Shown here: positions 33,038 through 43,221 of the stretch, in pieces
Numbering within the stretch: position 1 is the stretch's first letter
Layout: every line of letters begins with the position of its first letter
The notes under the pieces: generated by a model
What the model saw: only the letters and a program-made list of their open reading frames with translations
Database searches by the model: none
What the model was told of the DNA's origin: nothing
Program-made: the position numbers and the translations under genes
Source: Alphaproteobacteria bacterium
GTDB taxonomy: Bacteria > Pseudomonadota > Alphaproteobacteria > UBA2966
Length of the DNA stretch: 64,000 nt
Reading direction: 5' to 3'
NCBI GenBank assembly: GCA_018654745.1
Contig: JABILA010000025.1
Location: 57,718 to 121,717 of the forward strand

Positions 33038-33784
33038 TTATCCGGCGATAGATTCGATCGCGATATCGCCGGAAAGGTCCTGTCCGATATAGGCCATTAT
33101 TCTTTCGCGAAAATTTCTTGCATGGATGGCGGCCTGCTCTTCCGCAAGATCGCCATTGCGGGTTTCAATTGCGGTCACCATCTCATCATGTTCTTCAACT
33201 GTCCGGTCGATATGACGGGATCTGCTATTCTGGTCTGGAGATTCATAAGCGTACGACAAGCGAGCCAGGCGCAGACCTTCGTCCAATAATCTTGAATAAG
33301 TCTGGGCAAGAAAAACGTTGCCGCATGCTTCGCCGATCAGGGCATGAAAATTCCGGTTCAGTTCAATCATGCCGATGACGTCTGTAGTTTGAACGGCTTT
33401 ATCAAATGCTTCCGACGCCGCTTTGATTTGCATTATATCTTCTTTGCTCCCGCGCAGTGCAGCCCAACGTGTTACTGCTCGTTGCGTGAGTTCAAGGGCT
33501 TCAAAATATTGCGGCAGCTCTGTGAAATTCAGCGCCGTAACCCTGACACTTCTATTTGGCATAATTGTCGCCAGGCCGTCAGAGGCTAACCGGATCAAGG
33601 CTTCCCGAACGGGTGTGCGTGAAATGCCAAACTCATCGACCAGCCCCTGCTCCTCGATATCAGCACCAGGCTCAATCGTCAGATCAAGAATACGTCGACG
33701 CAGGGTGTCATAGACGACCGTGGCACCCGAACCTTTCGGACGCCCCCTTGGTTTTCGACTCTCATTTTTGATTGCGCTGTTCAT
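33038..33784 (-). CDS. GntR-family regulator, FCD (FadR-like) subfamily
   Basis: This one-component regulator has an N-terminal winged helix (about 20-85, with GISRTPVREALIRLASDGL) and a C-terminal all-helical FCD ligand-binding domain (from about 95, with NRNFHALIGEACGN and the metal/ligand histidines HARNF and DRTVEEHDEM). I give ATG 33784 (248 residues); GTG 33799 would add five residues. It lies upstream of and in line with dctPQM, and divergent from the 5-oxoprolinase gene. A palindrome at 33882-33894 between the two transcription units is the likely operator. Confidence 0.92.
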   Translation of the reverse strand: MNSAIKNESRKPRGRPKGSGATVVYDTLRRRILDLTIEPGADIEEQGLVDEFGISRTPVREALIRLASDGLATIMPNRSVRVTALNFTELPQYFEALELTQRAVTRWAALRGSKEDIMQIKAASEAFDKAVQTTDVIGMIELNRNFHALIGEACGNVFLAQTYSRLLDEGLRLARLSYAYESPDQNSRSRHIDRTVEEHDEMVTAIETRNGDLAEEQAAIHARNFRERIMAYIGQDLSGDIAIESIAG

Positions 33785-33851
33785 GGTCTGCAAATCCACT
33801 CTCGCTACTCATCACCAAAATATATTTTTCAATCAAAATTCAACATTGCCG

Positions 33852-33880
33852 TTGACCTGACCGATTGTTAATGTAATTTA
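33852..33880 (+). promoter_or_regulatory. Candidate promoter of the 5-oxoprolinase gene
   Basis: TTGACC (33852-33857) is followed after 17 bases by AATTTA (33875-33880); TAATTT at 16 bases is an alternative. The predicted transcription start falls within or next to the ATACACAGTGTAT palindrome, so a bound regulator would block initiation. Confidence 0.5.
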
Positions 33881-33881
33881 T

Positions 33882-33894
33882 ATACACAGTGTAT
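33882..33894. promoter_or_regulatory. Palindromic operator between gntR-dctPQM and the 5-oxoprolinase gene
   Basis: ATACAC-A-GTGTAT is a perfect 13-base palindrome in an A/T-rich stretch. It lies 63 bases before the 5-oxoprolinase ATG and about 100 before the gntR start. Its size and symmetry fit the operators of FadR-type GntR regulators, and a gene for such a regulator is adjacent. Confidence 0.65.
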
Positions 33895-33956
33895 TTATTT
33901 GTGTCAAGCCCGCTGATGCTTGAGAGTGGCGCAGCATAAAAAACAGGAAATAAAAG

Positions 33957-36900
33957 ATGTCGGGACAGTGGCAATTCTGGGTTGATCGTGGCGGTACCTT
34001 TACGGACATTGTGGCGTTGAACCCGTCCGGGGACGTCGTCACCCACAAACTGCTTTCGGAAAATCCGGAACGTTATGAGGACGCAGCCCTGCAGGGTATT
34101 CGCGATCTGCTGAAGCTGAAAGCCGAAGACCCCCTGCCCGCGAACGCCATCGCTGCGGTCAAGATGGGCACAACCGTTGCCACCAATGCCTTGCTGGAGC
34201 GCAAGGGCGAGCGGACTTTACTGGTGGTCACACGCGGTTTCGCCGACAGCTTGCGTATTGGCTATCAGGCCCGACCGAAATTATTTGATCGCCATATTGT
34301 ATTGCCGGAGATGCTGTACGAGCAGGTCATCGAAATTGATGAGCGCATGAGCGCCAATGGTGACACGGTAACCCCGCTTGATCTTGATGCCGCACGGAAT
34401 GAACTGCAGGTGGCCTATGATACCGGCATTCGTTCGGCTGCGATTGTTTTCATGCATGGCTATCGCTTTACCGATCACGAATCGCGCGTTGCTGATCTGG
34501 CGCGCGAAATCGGCTTTACGCAAGTTTCTACTTCACACGAAACCAGTCCCCTGATGAAGCTGGTCAGCCGGGGTGACACCACTGTTGTTGATGCCTATCT
34601 GTCACCCATTTTGCGTCGTTATGTCGATCGTGTCGCCGCCGACGTCGTTGGTGATGAAAGCGACAAGGCCGCAGCAAAGTTGATGTTCATGCAATCTTCA
34701 GGTGGTCTGACGGACGCGCGCCTGTTCCAGGGCAAGGACGCTATTTTGTCGGGACCGGCAGGCGGTGTCGTCGGTGCCGTCCGTACCAGCGCCAAAGCAG
34801 GCTTTGACAATATCATCGGCTTTGACATGGGCGGCACATCGACCGATGTATCGCATTACAATGGCGAGTTTGAACGCGCATTCGAGACCGAGGTTGCCGG
34901 TGTGAGAATGCGTGCACCAATGATGTACATCCATACCGTTGCTGCAGGTGGTGGATCGATCTTGCATTTTGACGGTGCGCGTTATCGGGTTGGCCCGGAC
35001 AGCGCAGGCGCCAATCCCGGCCCTGCCTGTTATCGCAAGGGTGGTCCGCTGACCGTTACCGATTGCAATGTCATGCTGGGGAAACTGTCACCTGAATTTT
35101 TCCCGCGGGTTTTTGGCCCCGATGCTGACCAACCCCTGGATGCAGACGTCGTGCGCCAGAAATTCACTGCCATGGCGGCCGATATCGAAGCCGCCACCGG
35201 CGACAAACGAACCCCGGAAGAAGTGGCCGAAGGCTTTTTGTTTATCGCCGTTGAAAACATGGCCAATGCGATCAAGAAAATCTCCGTGCAGCGCGGTTAC
35301 GATGTTACTGAATACACGTTGTGTTGCTTTGGCGGCGCAGGTGGCCAGCATGCCTGCCTGGTGGCAGATGCACTGGGTATGAACAAGGTCTTCCTGCATC
35401 CTCATGCGGGTGTCTTGTCGGCCTTTGGCATGGGCCTTGCCGATATTTCGGCCATGCAGGAAAAGGCTATCGAGGCCCCATTATCTGAAGACCTGATGCC
35501 GCGTCTGCAGGCCGTTGTCACGGAGTTGGGCGGTATCGTGCAAACCGAGTTGGAAACCCAGATCGAGCCCGGAGACGATGTGCGTCTGGTGCCAAAGGTT
35601 CATCTTCGTTACGACGGCACAGACTCGTCACTTGTTGTTGATTTTGGCAGTGCCAGCGACCTGGTCGCGCGGTTCGAAAAATCCCACCGCCAGCGCTATG
35701 GCTTCATCACGCCGGAAAAAACGCTGATCGTCGAAGCCCTGTCCGTGGAAGCCCTGGGTGGTGCCAGTGATATTGCTGAGCCCGAACTCAGTATTGACGC
35801 AGACCGCTCGCCGCTTGAGCTCAAGACCCGCCTGCCCGTGCACATGGCTGGGAAAGGCGCTGAAACCCCTGTCGTCGACCGCAGCGAACTACGGCCCGGC
35901 GATACAGTGAACGGACCGGCCATTGTCACCGAGCCCCATGGCACCAATATTCTGGAACCAGGCTGGCAGGCTGAATTGACGTCACAGGATCATCTGGTTT
36001 TGACCCGGATTGTTGCGCGCGAGGAACGCGTGGCCATCGGCACCGATGTCGATCCGGTCATGCTGGAGATTTTCAACAATCTGTTCATGTCCATCGCCGA
36101 GCAAATGGGTGCCACGCTGGAGAACACGGCTTATTCCGTGAACATCAAGGAACGGCTCGATTTCTCTTGCGCCATTTTCAATCCAATCGGTGAATTGGTA
36201 GCCAACGCGCCGCATATGCCAGTGCATCTCGGGTCCATGTCGGAAAGTATCCAGACCGTGATCCGTATGCGCGGTGACAGCATGAAATATGGTGACGTAT
36301 TTTGCCTGAACGCACCTTACAACGGCGGCACCCACTTGCCTGACGTCACGATCATCACGCCGGTGTTTTCAGATAATAAAAAGGATGTATTGTTTTATGT
36401 GGGGTCACGCGGACATCACGCCGATATCGGTGGCATCACGCCAGGATCAGTGCCACCGAATTCCCGCACTGTCGATGAAGAAGGTGTGTTGATCGACAAC
36501 TTCAAACTGGTTGACGAAGGCAAATTCCTCGAAAAGGAAATCACCGACCTGTTGTTGTCAGGCAAGTACCCGGCCCGTAATACGCATCAGAACATTGCCG
36601 ATCTGAAAGCCCAGATCGCTGCCTGCGAAAAAGGCGTGCAGGAACTGCGGCGTATGGTCGATCATTTTGGTCTGGATGTCGTGCAGGCCTATATGAGCCA
36701 TGTTCAGGACAACGCCGAAGAATCCGTTCGTCGGGTATTGGATGTACTGGAAGACGGCGAGTTTACTTATCCGATGGATGACGGCAGCAAAATCTGTGTC
36801 GCCGTCAAGGTGGATCATGAGAACCGACGGGCAACAATCGATTTCACCGGCACATCGGATCAGCTGGAGACCAATTACAATGCCCCGACTGCCGTGGCCA

Positions 36901-37592
36901 AGGCGGCGGTGCTGTATGTTTTCCGCACCCTGGTCAACGATGACATTCCGCTGAACAGTGGCTGTCTCAAGCCGATGGATATCATCATCCCGGAAGCCAG
37001 CATGTTGAACCCGAAATATCCGGCTGCCGTGGTCGCGGGCAATGTGGAAACTTCACAATGCATGACGGACGCCTTGTATGGTGCGCTGGGTGTGATGGGG
37101 GCCAGTCAGGGCACCATGAACAACTTCACCTTCGGCAATGACAAATACCAGTACTACGAAACTATCTGTGGTGGCTCTGGTGCCGGGCCGGACTTTGATG
37201 GTACGGCTGCAGTACACACGCATATGACCAACGCCCGCCTGACCGATCCGGAAATCCTGGAATGGCGCTTCCCTGTCCGTCTGGAAAGCTTCAGCATCCG
37301 CAAGGGATCAGGCGGCAAAGGACGCCAAAATGGCGGAGATGGCACTTTGCGAAAAATGCGCTTTCTGGAAGGCATGACCGCTGCCATCCTTGCATCCCAT
37401 CGCGTCGTCCCGCCCTATGGCATGGCCGGCGGTGATCCAGGCCAGGTTGGCAAAACCTGGGTTGAACGGGCCGACGGCAGCCACCTTGATCTCGGCCCCT
37501 GCGATACTGCGGAACTGGTGCCCGGCGATATTATCGTCATCCAGACACCCACCGGCGGTGCTTTTGGCCCCAAAAGTGAGAGGAAGGAATAA
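33957..37592 (+). CDS. 5-oxoprolinase-type hydantoinase A/B fusion protein
   Basis: This 1211-residue protein fuses HyuA-like (about 1-690) and HyuB-like (about 700-1211) domains, as in ATP-dependent 5-oxoprolinase, which opens 5-oxo-L-proline to glutamate. The N-terminus [14 protein letters not shown] and the segments [11 protein letters not shown] and [10 protein letters not shown] are the ASKHA-type nucleotide-binding marks of HyuA. The HyuB part has [28 protein letters not shown] and [14 protein letters not shown]. The length matches single-chain 5-oxoprolinase. N-methylhydantoinase and acetone carboxylase-like relatives share the fold, so the exact lactam is inferred. AGGAAA precedes the ATG. 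It is divergent from a TRAP operon. Confidence 0.9.
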   Translation: MSGQWQFWVDRGGTFTDIVALNPSGDVVTHKLLSENPERYEDAALQGIRDLLKLKAEDPLPANAIAAVKMGTTVATNALLERKGERTLLVVTRGFADSLRIGYQARPKLFDRHIVLPEMLYEQVIEIDERMSANGDTVTPLDLDAARNELQVAYDTGIRSAAIVFMHGYRFTDHESRVADLAREIGFTQVSTSHETSPLMKLVSRGDTTVVDAYLSPILRRYVDRVAADVVGDESDKAAAKLMFMQSSGGLTDARLFQGKDAILSGPAGGVVGAVRTSAKAGFDNIIGFDMGGTSTDVSHYNGEFERAFETEVAGVRMRAPMMYIHTVAAGGGSILHFDGARYRVGPDSAGANPGPACYRKGGPLTVTDCNVMLGKLSPEFFPRVFGPDADQPLDADVVRQKFTAMAADIEAATGDKRTPEEVAEGFLFIAVENMANAIKKISVQRGYDVTEYTLCCFGGAGGQHACLVADALGMNKVFLHPHAGVLSAFGMGLADISAMQEKAIEAPLSEDLMPRLQAVVTELGGIVQTELETQIEPGDDVRLVPKVHLRYDGTDSSLVVDFGSASDLVARFEKSHRQRYGFITPEKTLIVEALSVEALGGASDIAEPELSIDADRSPLELKTRLPVHMAGKGAETPVVDRSELRPGDTVNGPAIVTEPHGTNILEPGWQAELTSQDHLVLTRIVAREERVAIGTDVDPVMLEIFNNLFMSIAEQMGATLENTAYSVNIKERLDFSCAIFNPIGELVANAPHMPVHLGSMSESIQTVIRMRGDSMKYGDVFCLNAPYNGGTHLPDVTIITPVFSDNKKDVLFYVGSRGHHADIGGITPGSVPPNSRTVDEEGVLIDNFKLVDEGKFLEKEITDLLLSGKYPARNTHQNIADLKAQIAACEKGVQELRRMVDHFGLDVVQAYMSHVQDNAEESVRRVLDVLEDGEFTYPMDDGSKICVAVKVDHENRRATIDFTGTSDQLETNYNAPTAVAKAAVLYVFRTLVNDDIPLNSGCLKPMDIIIPEASMLNPKYPAAVVAGNVETSQCMTDALYGALGVMGASQGTMNNFTFGNDKYQYYETICGGSGAGPDFDGTAAVHTHMTNARLTDPEILEWRFPVRLESFSIRKGSGGKGRQNGGDGTLRKMRFLEGMTAAILASHRVVPPYGMAGGDPGQVGKTWVERADGSHLDLGPCDTAELVPGDIIVIQTPTGGAFGPKSERKE

Positions 37593-37619
37593 CGGCCAGG
37601 AGATCGTGAACAAAGAATT

Positions 37620-38513
37620 TTATTCAGAGGACTGATCAGGATTGGCGACCGCGTATCGCTGATCCAGATCATCATATTTTTCCTTGTCCACCAGAAGCTG
37701 GCGCTCGTCAAACGTAGCGAGACGATCAGCAATACTGTCGAGGCTGCCGGTGTCTTTGAGCACGGACAGCATATCAGCAACGGCCCGGACCGAAACCTGC
37801 AACGCGGCATTGGCGTAGAGCACACCGGCAAAACCCATTTCGGCCAACTCATGCTGACTGGTCAGCGGTGTTTTGCCGCCGAAAACCATATTTGCAATCT
37901 GTGGTACGGGCAGTTCGCTGGCGATACGGGATAGTTCCCCGGTGCTTGTCGGGGCCTCGACAAAAGTTGCATCTGCACCGGCTTCAACATAGGCCCGGGC
38001 CCGATCAAGCGCCGCATTCAGACCCTCGATGGATCGGGCATCTGTGCGCGCAACAATCTGAAAATCTGGATCGCGACGACTGTCTACAGCCGCCTTGATT
38101 TTCTGCACCATTTCGTCTGCCGTGATCACAGTCTTGCCGGCAAAATGGCCACATTTTTTTGGAAAGACCTGGTCTTCCAGCTGAATACCGCTGGCACCGG
38201 CTTTTTCAAACTGCTCAACAGTGCGGACCACATTTATGGCATTGCCAAAACCTGTGTCTCCGTCCGCCAGCAACGGCAAATCAACAACATCCCGCATCAG
38301 TGAAATGTGATCGACAACTTCCTTCAGAGACACCAGACCGATGTCGGGTAGTCCCAGGTGAGTATTGGCTATTGCTGCCCCGGATACATACACAACATCG
38401 AAGCCCTGATCCGCAATAATACGGGCTGTCAGGGCATTGGCGGCTCCGGGCATGACAGTTGCCTGGCGTGCTGCCAGCAGATTTTTCAGACGGGTTGTAT
38501 GTTTGATCGCCAT
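37620..38513 (-). CDS. Isocitrate lyase/PEP mutase superfamily enzyme
   Basis: This 297-residue TIM-barrel enzyme of the ICL/PEP mutase family has the metal site LADGDTGFGNAINV, the active-site loop EDQVFPKKCGHF with the KKCGH motif of C-C lyases, and the segment IVARTDARSIEGLNAAL. The family includes 2-methylisocitrate lyase, oxaloacetate decarboxylase, 2,3-dimethylmalate lyase and carboxyphosphoenolpyruvate mutase, and I cannot choose among them. It is convergent with the 5-oxoprolinase gene, with 27 bases between the stops, and lies downstream of an MFS transporter gene on its own strand. Confidence 0.85.
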   Translation of the reverse strand: MAIKHTTRLKNLLAARQATVMPGAANALTARIIADQGFDVVYVSGAAIANTHLGLPDIGLVSLKEVVDHISLMRDVVDLPLLADGDTGFGNAINVVRTVEQFEKAGASGIQLEDQVFPKKCGHFAGKTVITADEMVQKIKAAVDSRRDPDFQIVARTDARSIEGLNAALDRARAYVEAGADATFVEAPTSTGELSRIASELPVPQIANMVFGGKTPLTSQHELAEMGFAGVLYANAALQVSVRAVADMLSVLKDTGSLDSIADRLATFDERQLLVDKEKYDDLDQRYAVANPDQSSE

Positions 38514-38580
38514 GGCCCCAGTATATCAGAAATTCATCGGAAACACTGCCGTCAGGACGGGCACCAAAATCACTGCGGTT

Positions 38581-39804
38581 TTATTGGCCGTGCGACGGTG
38601 GGCGCAGCCACAGGCACATCACAATAGCCAGAACGCACAGCGCCGCCGAGATGCCATAGCCAAGAGCGAAATCGCCGGTTATTTCCGCCAGAACCCCGCC
38701 GCCGACAGGCCCCAGAGATTGTCCAATAGCAAACATGAGGGTTATGACGGCCAGTCCACTCGCGGCGGCGGCAATACCAAGATAGTCGCCTGCCGCGGCA
38801 GTAATGATCGTCGGAATGCTCCAGGCGGCAAAGCCAAACAAGGCGACAGAAATATAAAGCCCCACCAGGCCAAAATTCATCGAAACAAGGAAATAGCCAA
38901 TACCCAGAACCGCGAATGCGATGATCATGCCGTTCCGCCGCCCAAGGCGATCAGATAGGAAGCCAAACAGGGCCCCTGAAAAAATACTGAAGAAGCCAAT
39001 CCATGCCCAGACTTGCCCGGCATGGTCCCGACTGAAAGTAAAATCCTGCTCCATCGTCGTGACGATAAATGTGGCATAGACCATGTAGGTTACGCCGTAG
39101 ATGGCATATATCGCCCCCAGATGCAGCACGATGGAACGAAATCCCCGCGTATCCGCCGATTGCTCCGTGCCTCTCGATAATGGTCCGGGTCGACCATAGG
39201 GCTCCAGGCCCATTTCTGCGGGATTGTTCCTGAGTAATATTGCGGTAAGCAACGCCAGCACCAGAGATAGAGAAGAAAATATCAACCAGCCGACTTGCCA
39301 GCCCGCAAGACCAAACAAGGGCTCCAGTCTGGGCACCACGAAACCGGAAACGATAATTCCCAGTCCTGCCCCTGCAAGAAATATCCCCGCCGCCCGTCCC
39401 CGGTGAGACGGGTGAAACCAGTGTGAGGCAAGGCTCATCACCGGCACATATGCGCCGCCACTGCCAACACCCGCAATTGAATACAAGATTGTCAGAACAA
39501 CAAAATCAGAGCTTTGGGAAATACCGCCCAGCGCCAGGGTGATCGTCAACAGTCCTGCTGTGACGATCTTCCGCGCCCCCAGGCGAGGGGCGAGATATGG
39601 CAAGGTCGCAACTGTCAGCAAATAACCAACAAAATAACCCGTCCCCAACAGTCCTTGCTGGCTGTAATCGAGGCCAAGATCCTGTGCCATGCCCGGCAAC
39701 ATCATGCCAAAGGCAAAGCGCGCCAGCCCAAGGCAACAAAACACGGCGAGGATACCAACACCTGAAATCACCCAGGCGTAGTGTGGACGCGGAAATATCT
39801 TCAA
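38581..39804 (-). CDS. MFS transporter, YbfB/YjiJ-like
   Basis: This 407-residue membrane protein has about 12 hydrophobic segments. The N-terminal LARFAFGMMLPGMAQDLGL resembles the YbfB/YjiJ group, and the loop FLSDRLGRRNGM is the MFS signature between helices of the second half. The frame opens with TTG at 39804; the ribosome binding site is weak, so the start is uncertain. It lies 30 bases after upp and 67 bases before the PEP mutase-family gene, so the three may form one transcript. The substrate is unknown. Confidence 0.85.
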   Translation of the reverse strand: MKIFPRPHYAWVISGVGILAVFCCLGLARFAFGMMLPGMAQDLGLDYSQQGLLGTGYFVGYLLTVATLPYLAPRLGARKIVTAGLLTITLALGGISQSSDFVVLTILYSIAGVGSGGAYVPVMSLASHWFHPSHRGRAAGIFLAGAGLGIIVSGFVVPRLEPLFGLAGWQVGWLIFSSLSLVLALLTAILLRNNPAEMGLEPYGRPGPLSRGTEQSADTRGFRSIVLHLGAIYAIYGVTYMVYATFIVTTMEQDFTFSRDHAGQVWAWIGFFSIFSGALFGFLSDRLGRRNGMIIAFAVLGIGYFLVSMNFGLVGLYISVALFGFAAWSIPTIITAAAGDYLGIAAAASGLAVITLMFAIGQSLGPVGGGVLAEITGDFALGYGISAALCVLAIVMCLWLRPPSHGQ

Positions 39805-39834
39805 GAGCGATATGTTCCGGAAATAAAGAGCAAC

Positions 39835-40500
39835 CTATTTAGTGCCGTAAAGACGATCACCGGCATCACCCAACCCAGGCAAAATGTAGCCAATATCGTT
39901 AAGCTGGCGATCCAGAGACGCGGTATAAATCCGAACGTTTGGATGTTGTTCGGTAAAGACACGCACACCCTCCGGTGCCGATACGAGGGCCATAAACGTC
40001 ATATCTTTTTCGGCCACACCCCGGTCGCGCAGGATTTTCACGGCATAGGCACCGGAATGGCCTGTCGCCAGCATCGGATCCACAACAATAACCCGCCGAC
40101 CTTCCAGATTTGGCAACTTGACCAGATATTCAACGGGCCTGAGTGTTTCCTCATCGCGATAAAGACCGATACTGCCAACACGAGCAGAAGGCATCAATTC
40201 CAGTAAACCTTCTGCCATGCCGGTCCCGGCGCGCAGGATCGGCACGACGCAGACCTTGCGGCCTTTCAACACCGGGGCGTCAAAAGTTTCCAGCGGCGTC
40301 TCTGTTGTTTCTGTTGTCAGGTCAAGATCACGGGTAATTTCATAGCCCATCAACAAGGCAATTTCCTTGAGCAACTCACGGAAAGTGCGGGTCGACGTGG
40401 TGACGTCACGCATGTGACTCAGCTTGTGCTGGATCAGGGGATGTTCAATAACGGTCAGATTGGGAAATTCTGCGGCGCGTTGGGCTTGGGCTGACGTCAT
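39835..40500 (-). CDS. upp: Uracil phosphoribosyltransferase
   Basis: Upp converts uracil and PRPP to UMP in pyrimidine salvage. The 221 residues show the flexible-loop and dimer segments of the family, the PRPP-binding loop [14 protein letters not shown], and the C-terminal uracil-binding [16 protein letters not shown] 40500 has GGAGG upstream. The neighbouring MFS gene could encode a base transporter, but it does not resemble UraA, so I do not assume it. Confidence 0.96.
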   Translation of the reverse strand: MTSAQAQRAAEFPNLTVIEHPLIQHKLSHMRDVTTSTRTFRELLKEIALLMGYEITRDLDLTTETTETPLETFDAPVLKGRKVCVVPILRAGTGMAEGLLELMPSARVGSIGLYRDEETLRPVEYLVKLPNLEGRRVIVVDPMLATGHSGAYAVKILRDRGVAEKDMTFMALVSAPEGVRVFTEQHPNVRIYTASLDRQLNDIGYILPGLGDAGDRLYGTK

Positions 40501-40849
40501 CGGTGCCTCCGGGCATTCGGGATTATTTTTATTGCCGAAGTCTACACCTGAGTTTCAAGTGGGTCACCTGGGCAGAACCGGAATCAGCAAAAATATTGCC
40601 AAATATGAACTAATGCATTTCGTTATTCCGGCCTTCTTTTGTGGAGCTGTCTGATTCGATTTTGATATTTTTTGTGACTCGGGTGATGTTGGTACGCCTT
40701 GCCCTTACACTCTCCGTCACTCCGGCCTCCGAGCCGGAGTCTCAGTCGACCATCGGATATGCAATGCATCGTTCAACGCTACAGAGATTCCGGGTCAAGC
40801 CCGGAATGACGTTGTAGAGAAGTAAATCGTCTGTCAGGGCCCCTTCGGG
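40501..40849. other. Intergenic region between upp and the Nudix gene
   Basis: This 349-base gap contains the upp promoter region and a palindromic repeat element at 40716-40811. I see no open frame with a convincing ribosome binding site and no RNA gene. Confidence 0.5.
40716..40811. repeat. Composite palindromic intergenic repeat (REP-like)
   Basis: The element has two hairpins: ACTCCGGC/GCCGGAGT (40719-40726 and 40733-40740) and ATTCCGGG/CCCGGAAT (40787-40794 and 40800-40807). The outer ends GTCACTCCGG and CCGGAATGAC are near-inverted repeats of each other. GTCATTCCGGG-type palindromes of this kind are widespread in alphaproteobacterial intergenic regions, so more copies are expected elsewhere in the genome. 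Confidence 0.7.
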
Positions 40850-41686
40850 CTACTTTTCAGGTGGCGCACCCTGTGGCATGGCTGGTTTATCGACAACTTC
40901 AAACACTGTGCCCCCATATCCGGCTTCTTCCGGGATTTCCAATTTGCGAACCCCGTCCTCGAACGACAACAATTTCGGTGTCACCATGACCCTGGGGGCT
41001 GTTCGGGCAGCAGCCATCGCCTCTTCCGTTGATTTACTGAAGGCCAGTTTTGTCAGATTCATTCGGGTCGCGAACACGAGGGTGACTTCATTCGCGTTGG
41101 CAGCAGCGATCGTTTGCGCAGGATCAGCCCAGACGGAGTCGACAGATTCGCTACCGTCATGCACAGCGATCTGATCTACCGGTGCTGCCACAAGATAGAA
41201 GTGGGTATCAAATCGCTTGGGCATCAGGGGCGGCGTCACCCAATGGGCAAAATGGACCAGTAAATCCAGCGCCAGATCGAGATTTTCCGCCTCAATGAAT
41301 TCCAGCATGGTGGCTTCGTTGTCGCGCATACGAACCGCCCAGGGTTCAAGATCGACAAGACGTTCAGCGGATACCAGGTCGTCGCTCCCCCGTGGCCGAG
41401 CCAGCAGGACACCGCATTCCTCAAATGTTTCGCGTAAAGCTGCAACAGCCAAAGAAAACTGCTCCGCCGACATCGTATCACCGCCGCGACTGTAAAGTTT
41501 CAGCGCGGGATCATTGTCATCGTCGTCGACCTTGCCACCCGGAAACACCATGGCGCCTGAAGCGAAATCGATCTTGTGGTGGCGTTTGACCATAAAGACT
41601 TCGATGCCATTGGACCCATCCCTGGCCAACAAAACCGTTGATGCCATCCGGGGCACGACATGGGAATAATCTTTTTGTTCAAACAC
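40850..41686 (-). CDS. Nudix hydrolase, NUDT7/NUDT19-like
   Basis: This Nudix pyrophosphatase probably acts on CoA or nucleotide-sugar derivatives. The Nudix box is split by an insertion: MVFPGGKVDDDDN comes first, and about 25 residues later AVAALRETFEECGVLL supplies the REXXEE metal ligands, as in NUDT19-type proteins. The frame can start at TTG 41722, but no ribosome binding site lies there. GTG 41686 has CCGGAG at ideal spacing, so I prefer it (278 residues). ATG 41647 is a third option. The C-terminus is proline-rich. Confidence 0.85.
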   Translation of the reverse strand: MFEQKDYSHVVPRMASTVLLARDGSNGIEVFMVKRHHKIDFASGAMVFPGGKVDDDDNDPALKLYSRGGDTMSAEQFSLAVAALRETFEECGVLLARPRGSDDLVSAERLVDLEPWAVRMRDNEATMLEFIEAENLDLALDLLVHFAHWVTPPLMPKRFDTHFYLVAAPVDQIAVHDGSESVDSVWADPAQTIAAANANEVTLVFATRMNLTKLAFSKSTEEAMAAARTAPRVMVTPKLLSFEDGVRKLEIPEEAGYGGTVFEVVDKPAMPQGAPPEK

Positions 41687-41799
41687 ACTTTGCTCCGGTT
41701 CTGTTTCCTGCGACTCTCTCAATCATTAAAGGGGTTCGGCAACATTGCAAGACCTGTTGACCCCTGAGCATTGATTTCCGCCCTGATGGGAGACCAAAT

Positions 41800-43023
41800 T
41801 TGCGCCTGAACGGCACTCCCCTTGTCATTGTCATGAGCTGCGTGATGATCCTGGATCATCTTGGCATGGGCGTTCTGCCTGCCTTGCAGCCAGTCTTGAT
41901 CGACGAATGGCAGATGACCGGTACCGAAGCTGGCTGGGTGAATGGTATTTTCGCGGCCGGGTATATGCTGGGCGTTCTTGTGCTTGTCCCTTTTACAGAT
42001 CGCATGGATGCACGGACGATATTTCTCTGGGCCAATTCAATCTGGTTTCTTTCGATCCTTGGCTTTGGCCTGTTTGCCGAAGGTTTTGTCAGCGCTTCCA
42101 TACTCAGGTTCATCGGGGGCTTCGCCTTCGCGGGCACCTATATGCCTGGTCTGAAGCTGATGACGGACAGGCTTGGCCGGGAGGATGCTTCCCGTGCAAT
42201 CGCCTGGTATACAGCAAGTTTTGGTGTCGGTGCGGCCCTGTCATTTTCACTGGCTGGCTTCATTAATGGTGCCCTTGGCTGGCAATGGGCCTTTGGTATT
42301 CTGGGGTTCGGTGCACTGGGTGCAACCATCCTGATCTTGCTGACAACCCGGTATCAGCCTCCCTTGCAACAACATGAAAGTCGCAGGTTTTTGAACGTTC
42401 GGGCTGTGCTTGGAAATCGACCCGCGTTGGCCTACATCCTGAGCTATACGCTGCACACGACCGAATTGATGACCATTATTGCCTGGGCCGTAACTTTTTT
42501 GACATTTGCAGCCAGCCTGCAACCCGCTGGCAGTATCAGCATTGATGTCACCATTTTTGGTGCCCTGGTCAGTTTTATTGCAATGCCAGCCAGTATATAC
42601 GGCAACGAACTGGCGCGCCGTTTTGGCCGTCGCCAGACCGTCAGTCTGATCATGATCGTTTCTGCCTTGTTTGGCTGTCTGGCAGGATTTTCTGCGGCAA
42701 TGCCGTTCTGGATTGCCGTGGTTATGCTCGTTATGTACAGCGCACTGTCAGCTGCTGATTCTGCATCCATTACGGCAGGTACCGTGAAACATGCTGTACC
42801 AGAATTGTACGGTGCCACCATGACCGTTCATTCGTTTATTGGCTTTGGTGGTGGATTTCTGGGTCCACTGGCCTTCGGATTCATCCTTGATAATGCGGGT
42901 GGCAAGGAAAGCATAGAAAGCTGGGGCATGGCTTTTGGCTTGATCGCCCTGACCTCATTGATCGGGCCCATCATCCTTCGGATCATGTTGAAAGACGTGC
43001 CCCAACAGCCTTCCGCAGATTAG
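41800..43023 (+). CDS. MFS transporter
   Basis: This 407-residue membrane protein has about 12 hydrophobic segments and a central loop (RYQPPLQQHESRRFLNV). The MFS loop motif appears as FTDRMDARTIFL in the first half and ELARRFGRRQTVSL in the second. The start is TTG 41800, with GGGAGA six bases upstream; the nearby ATG is out of frame. Substrate unknown. It lies 54 bases upstream of the small lipoprotein/gamma-glutamyltransferase genes on the same strand, so it may belong to that operon and could move gamma-glutamyl products, which is inference only. Confidence 0.85.
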   Translation: MRLNGTPLVIVMSCVMILDHLGMGVLPALQPVLIDEWQMTGTEAGWVNGIFAAGYMLGVLVLVPFTDRMDARTIFLWANSIWFLSILGFGLFAEGFVSASILRFIGGFAFAGTYMPGLKLMTDRLGREDASRAIAWYTASFGVGAALSFSLAGFINGALGWQWAFGILGFGALGATILILLTTRYQPPLQQHESRRFLNVRAVLGNRPALAYILSYTLHTTELMTIIAWAVTFLTFAASLQPAGSISIDVTIFGALVSFIAMPASIYGNELARRFGRRQTVSLIMIVSALFGCLAGFSAAMPFWIAVVMLVMYSALSAADSASITAGTVKHAVPELYGATMTVHSFIGFGGGFLGPLAFGFILDNAGGKESIESWGMAFGLIALTSLIGPIILRIMLKDVPQQPSAD

Positions 43024-43077
43024 CGACAGCCAGAATTTTCTGCTAACATCTCATTCTGATAATAACCAGGTGGCGAA

Positions 43078-43221
43078 ATGTTGAAGATGCGCATATTGGC
43101 AATCGCAATTCTTGTTTTCGGACTTTCCGGATGCGAGAGCATGAACAGTGCGACCCAGACTTTCAAAAGTATCAACAAGGTGTTGTCTCCAATGATAATT
43201 CTGAAAAAGGGAAGCAGTTGA
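43078..43221 (+). CDS. Small lipoprotein (47 residues)
   Basis: ATG 43078 is preceded by AGGTGG and opens a 47-residue frame with a complete lipoprotein signal: charged start, hydrophobic stretch AIAILVFGL and lipobox LSGC (Cys19), then about 28 mature residues. It resembles small entericidin-like outer membrane lipoproteins only in size and layout. Its TGA stop overlaps the TTG start of the gamma-glutamyltransferase gene (TTGA), so the two are probably translationally coupled. Confidence 0.7.
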   Translation: MLKMRILAIAILVFGLSGCESMNSATQTFKSINKVLSPMIILKKGSS

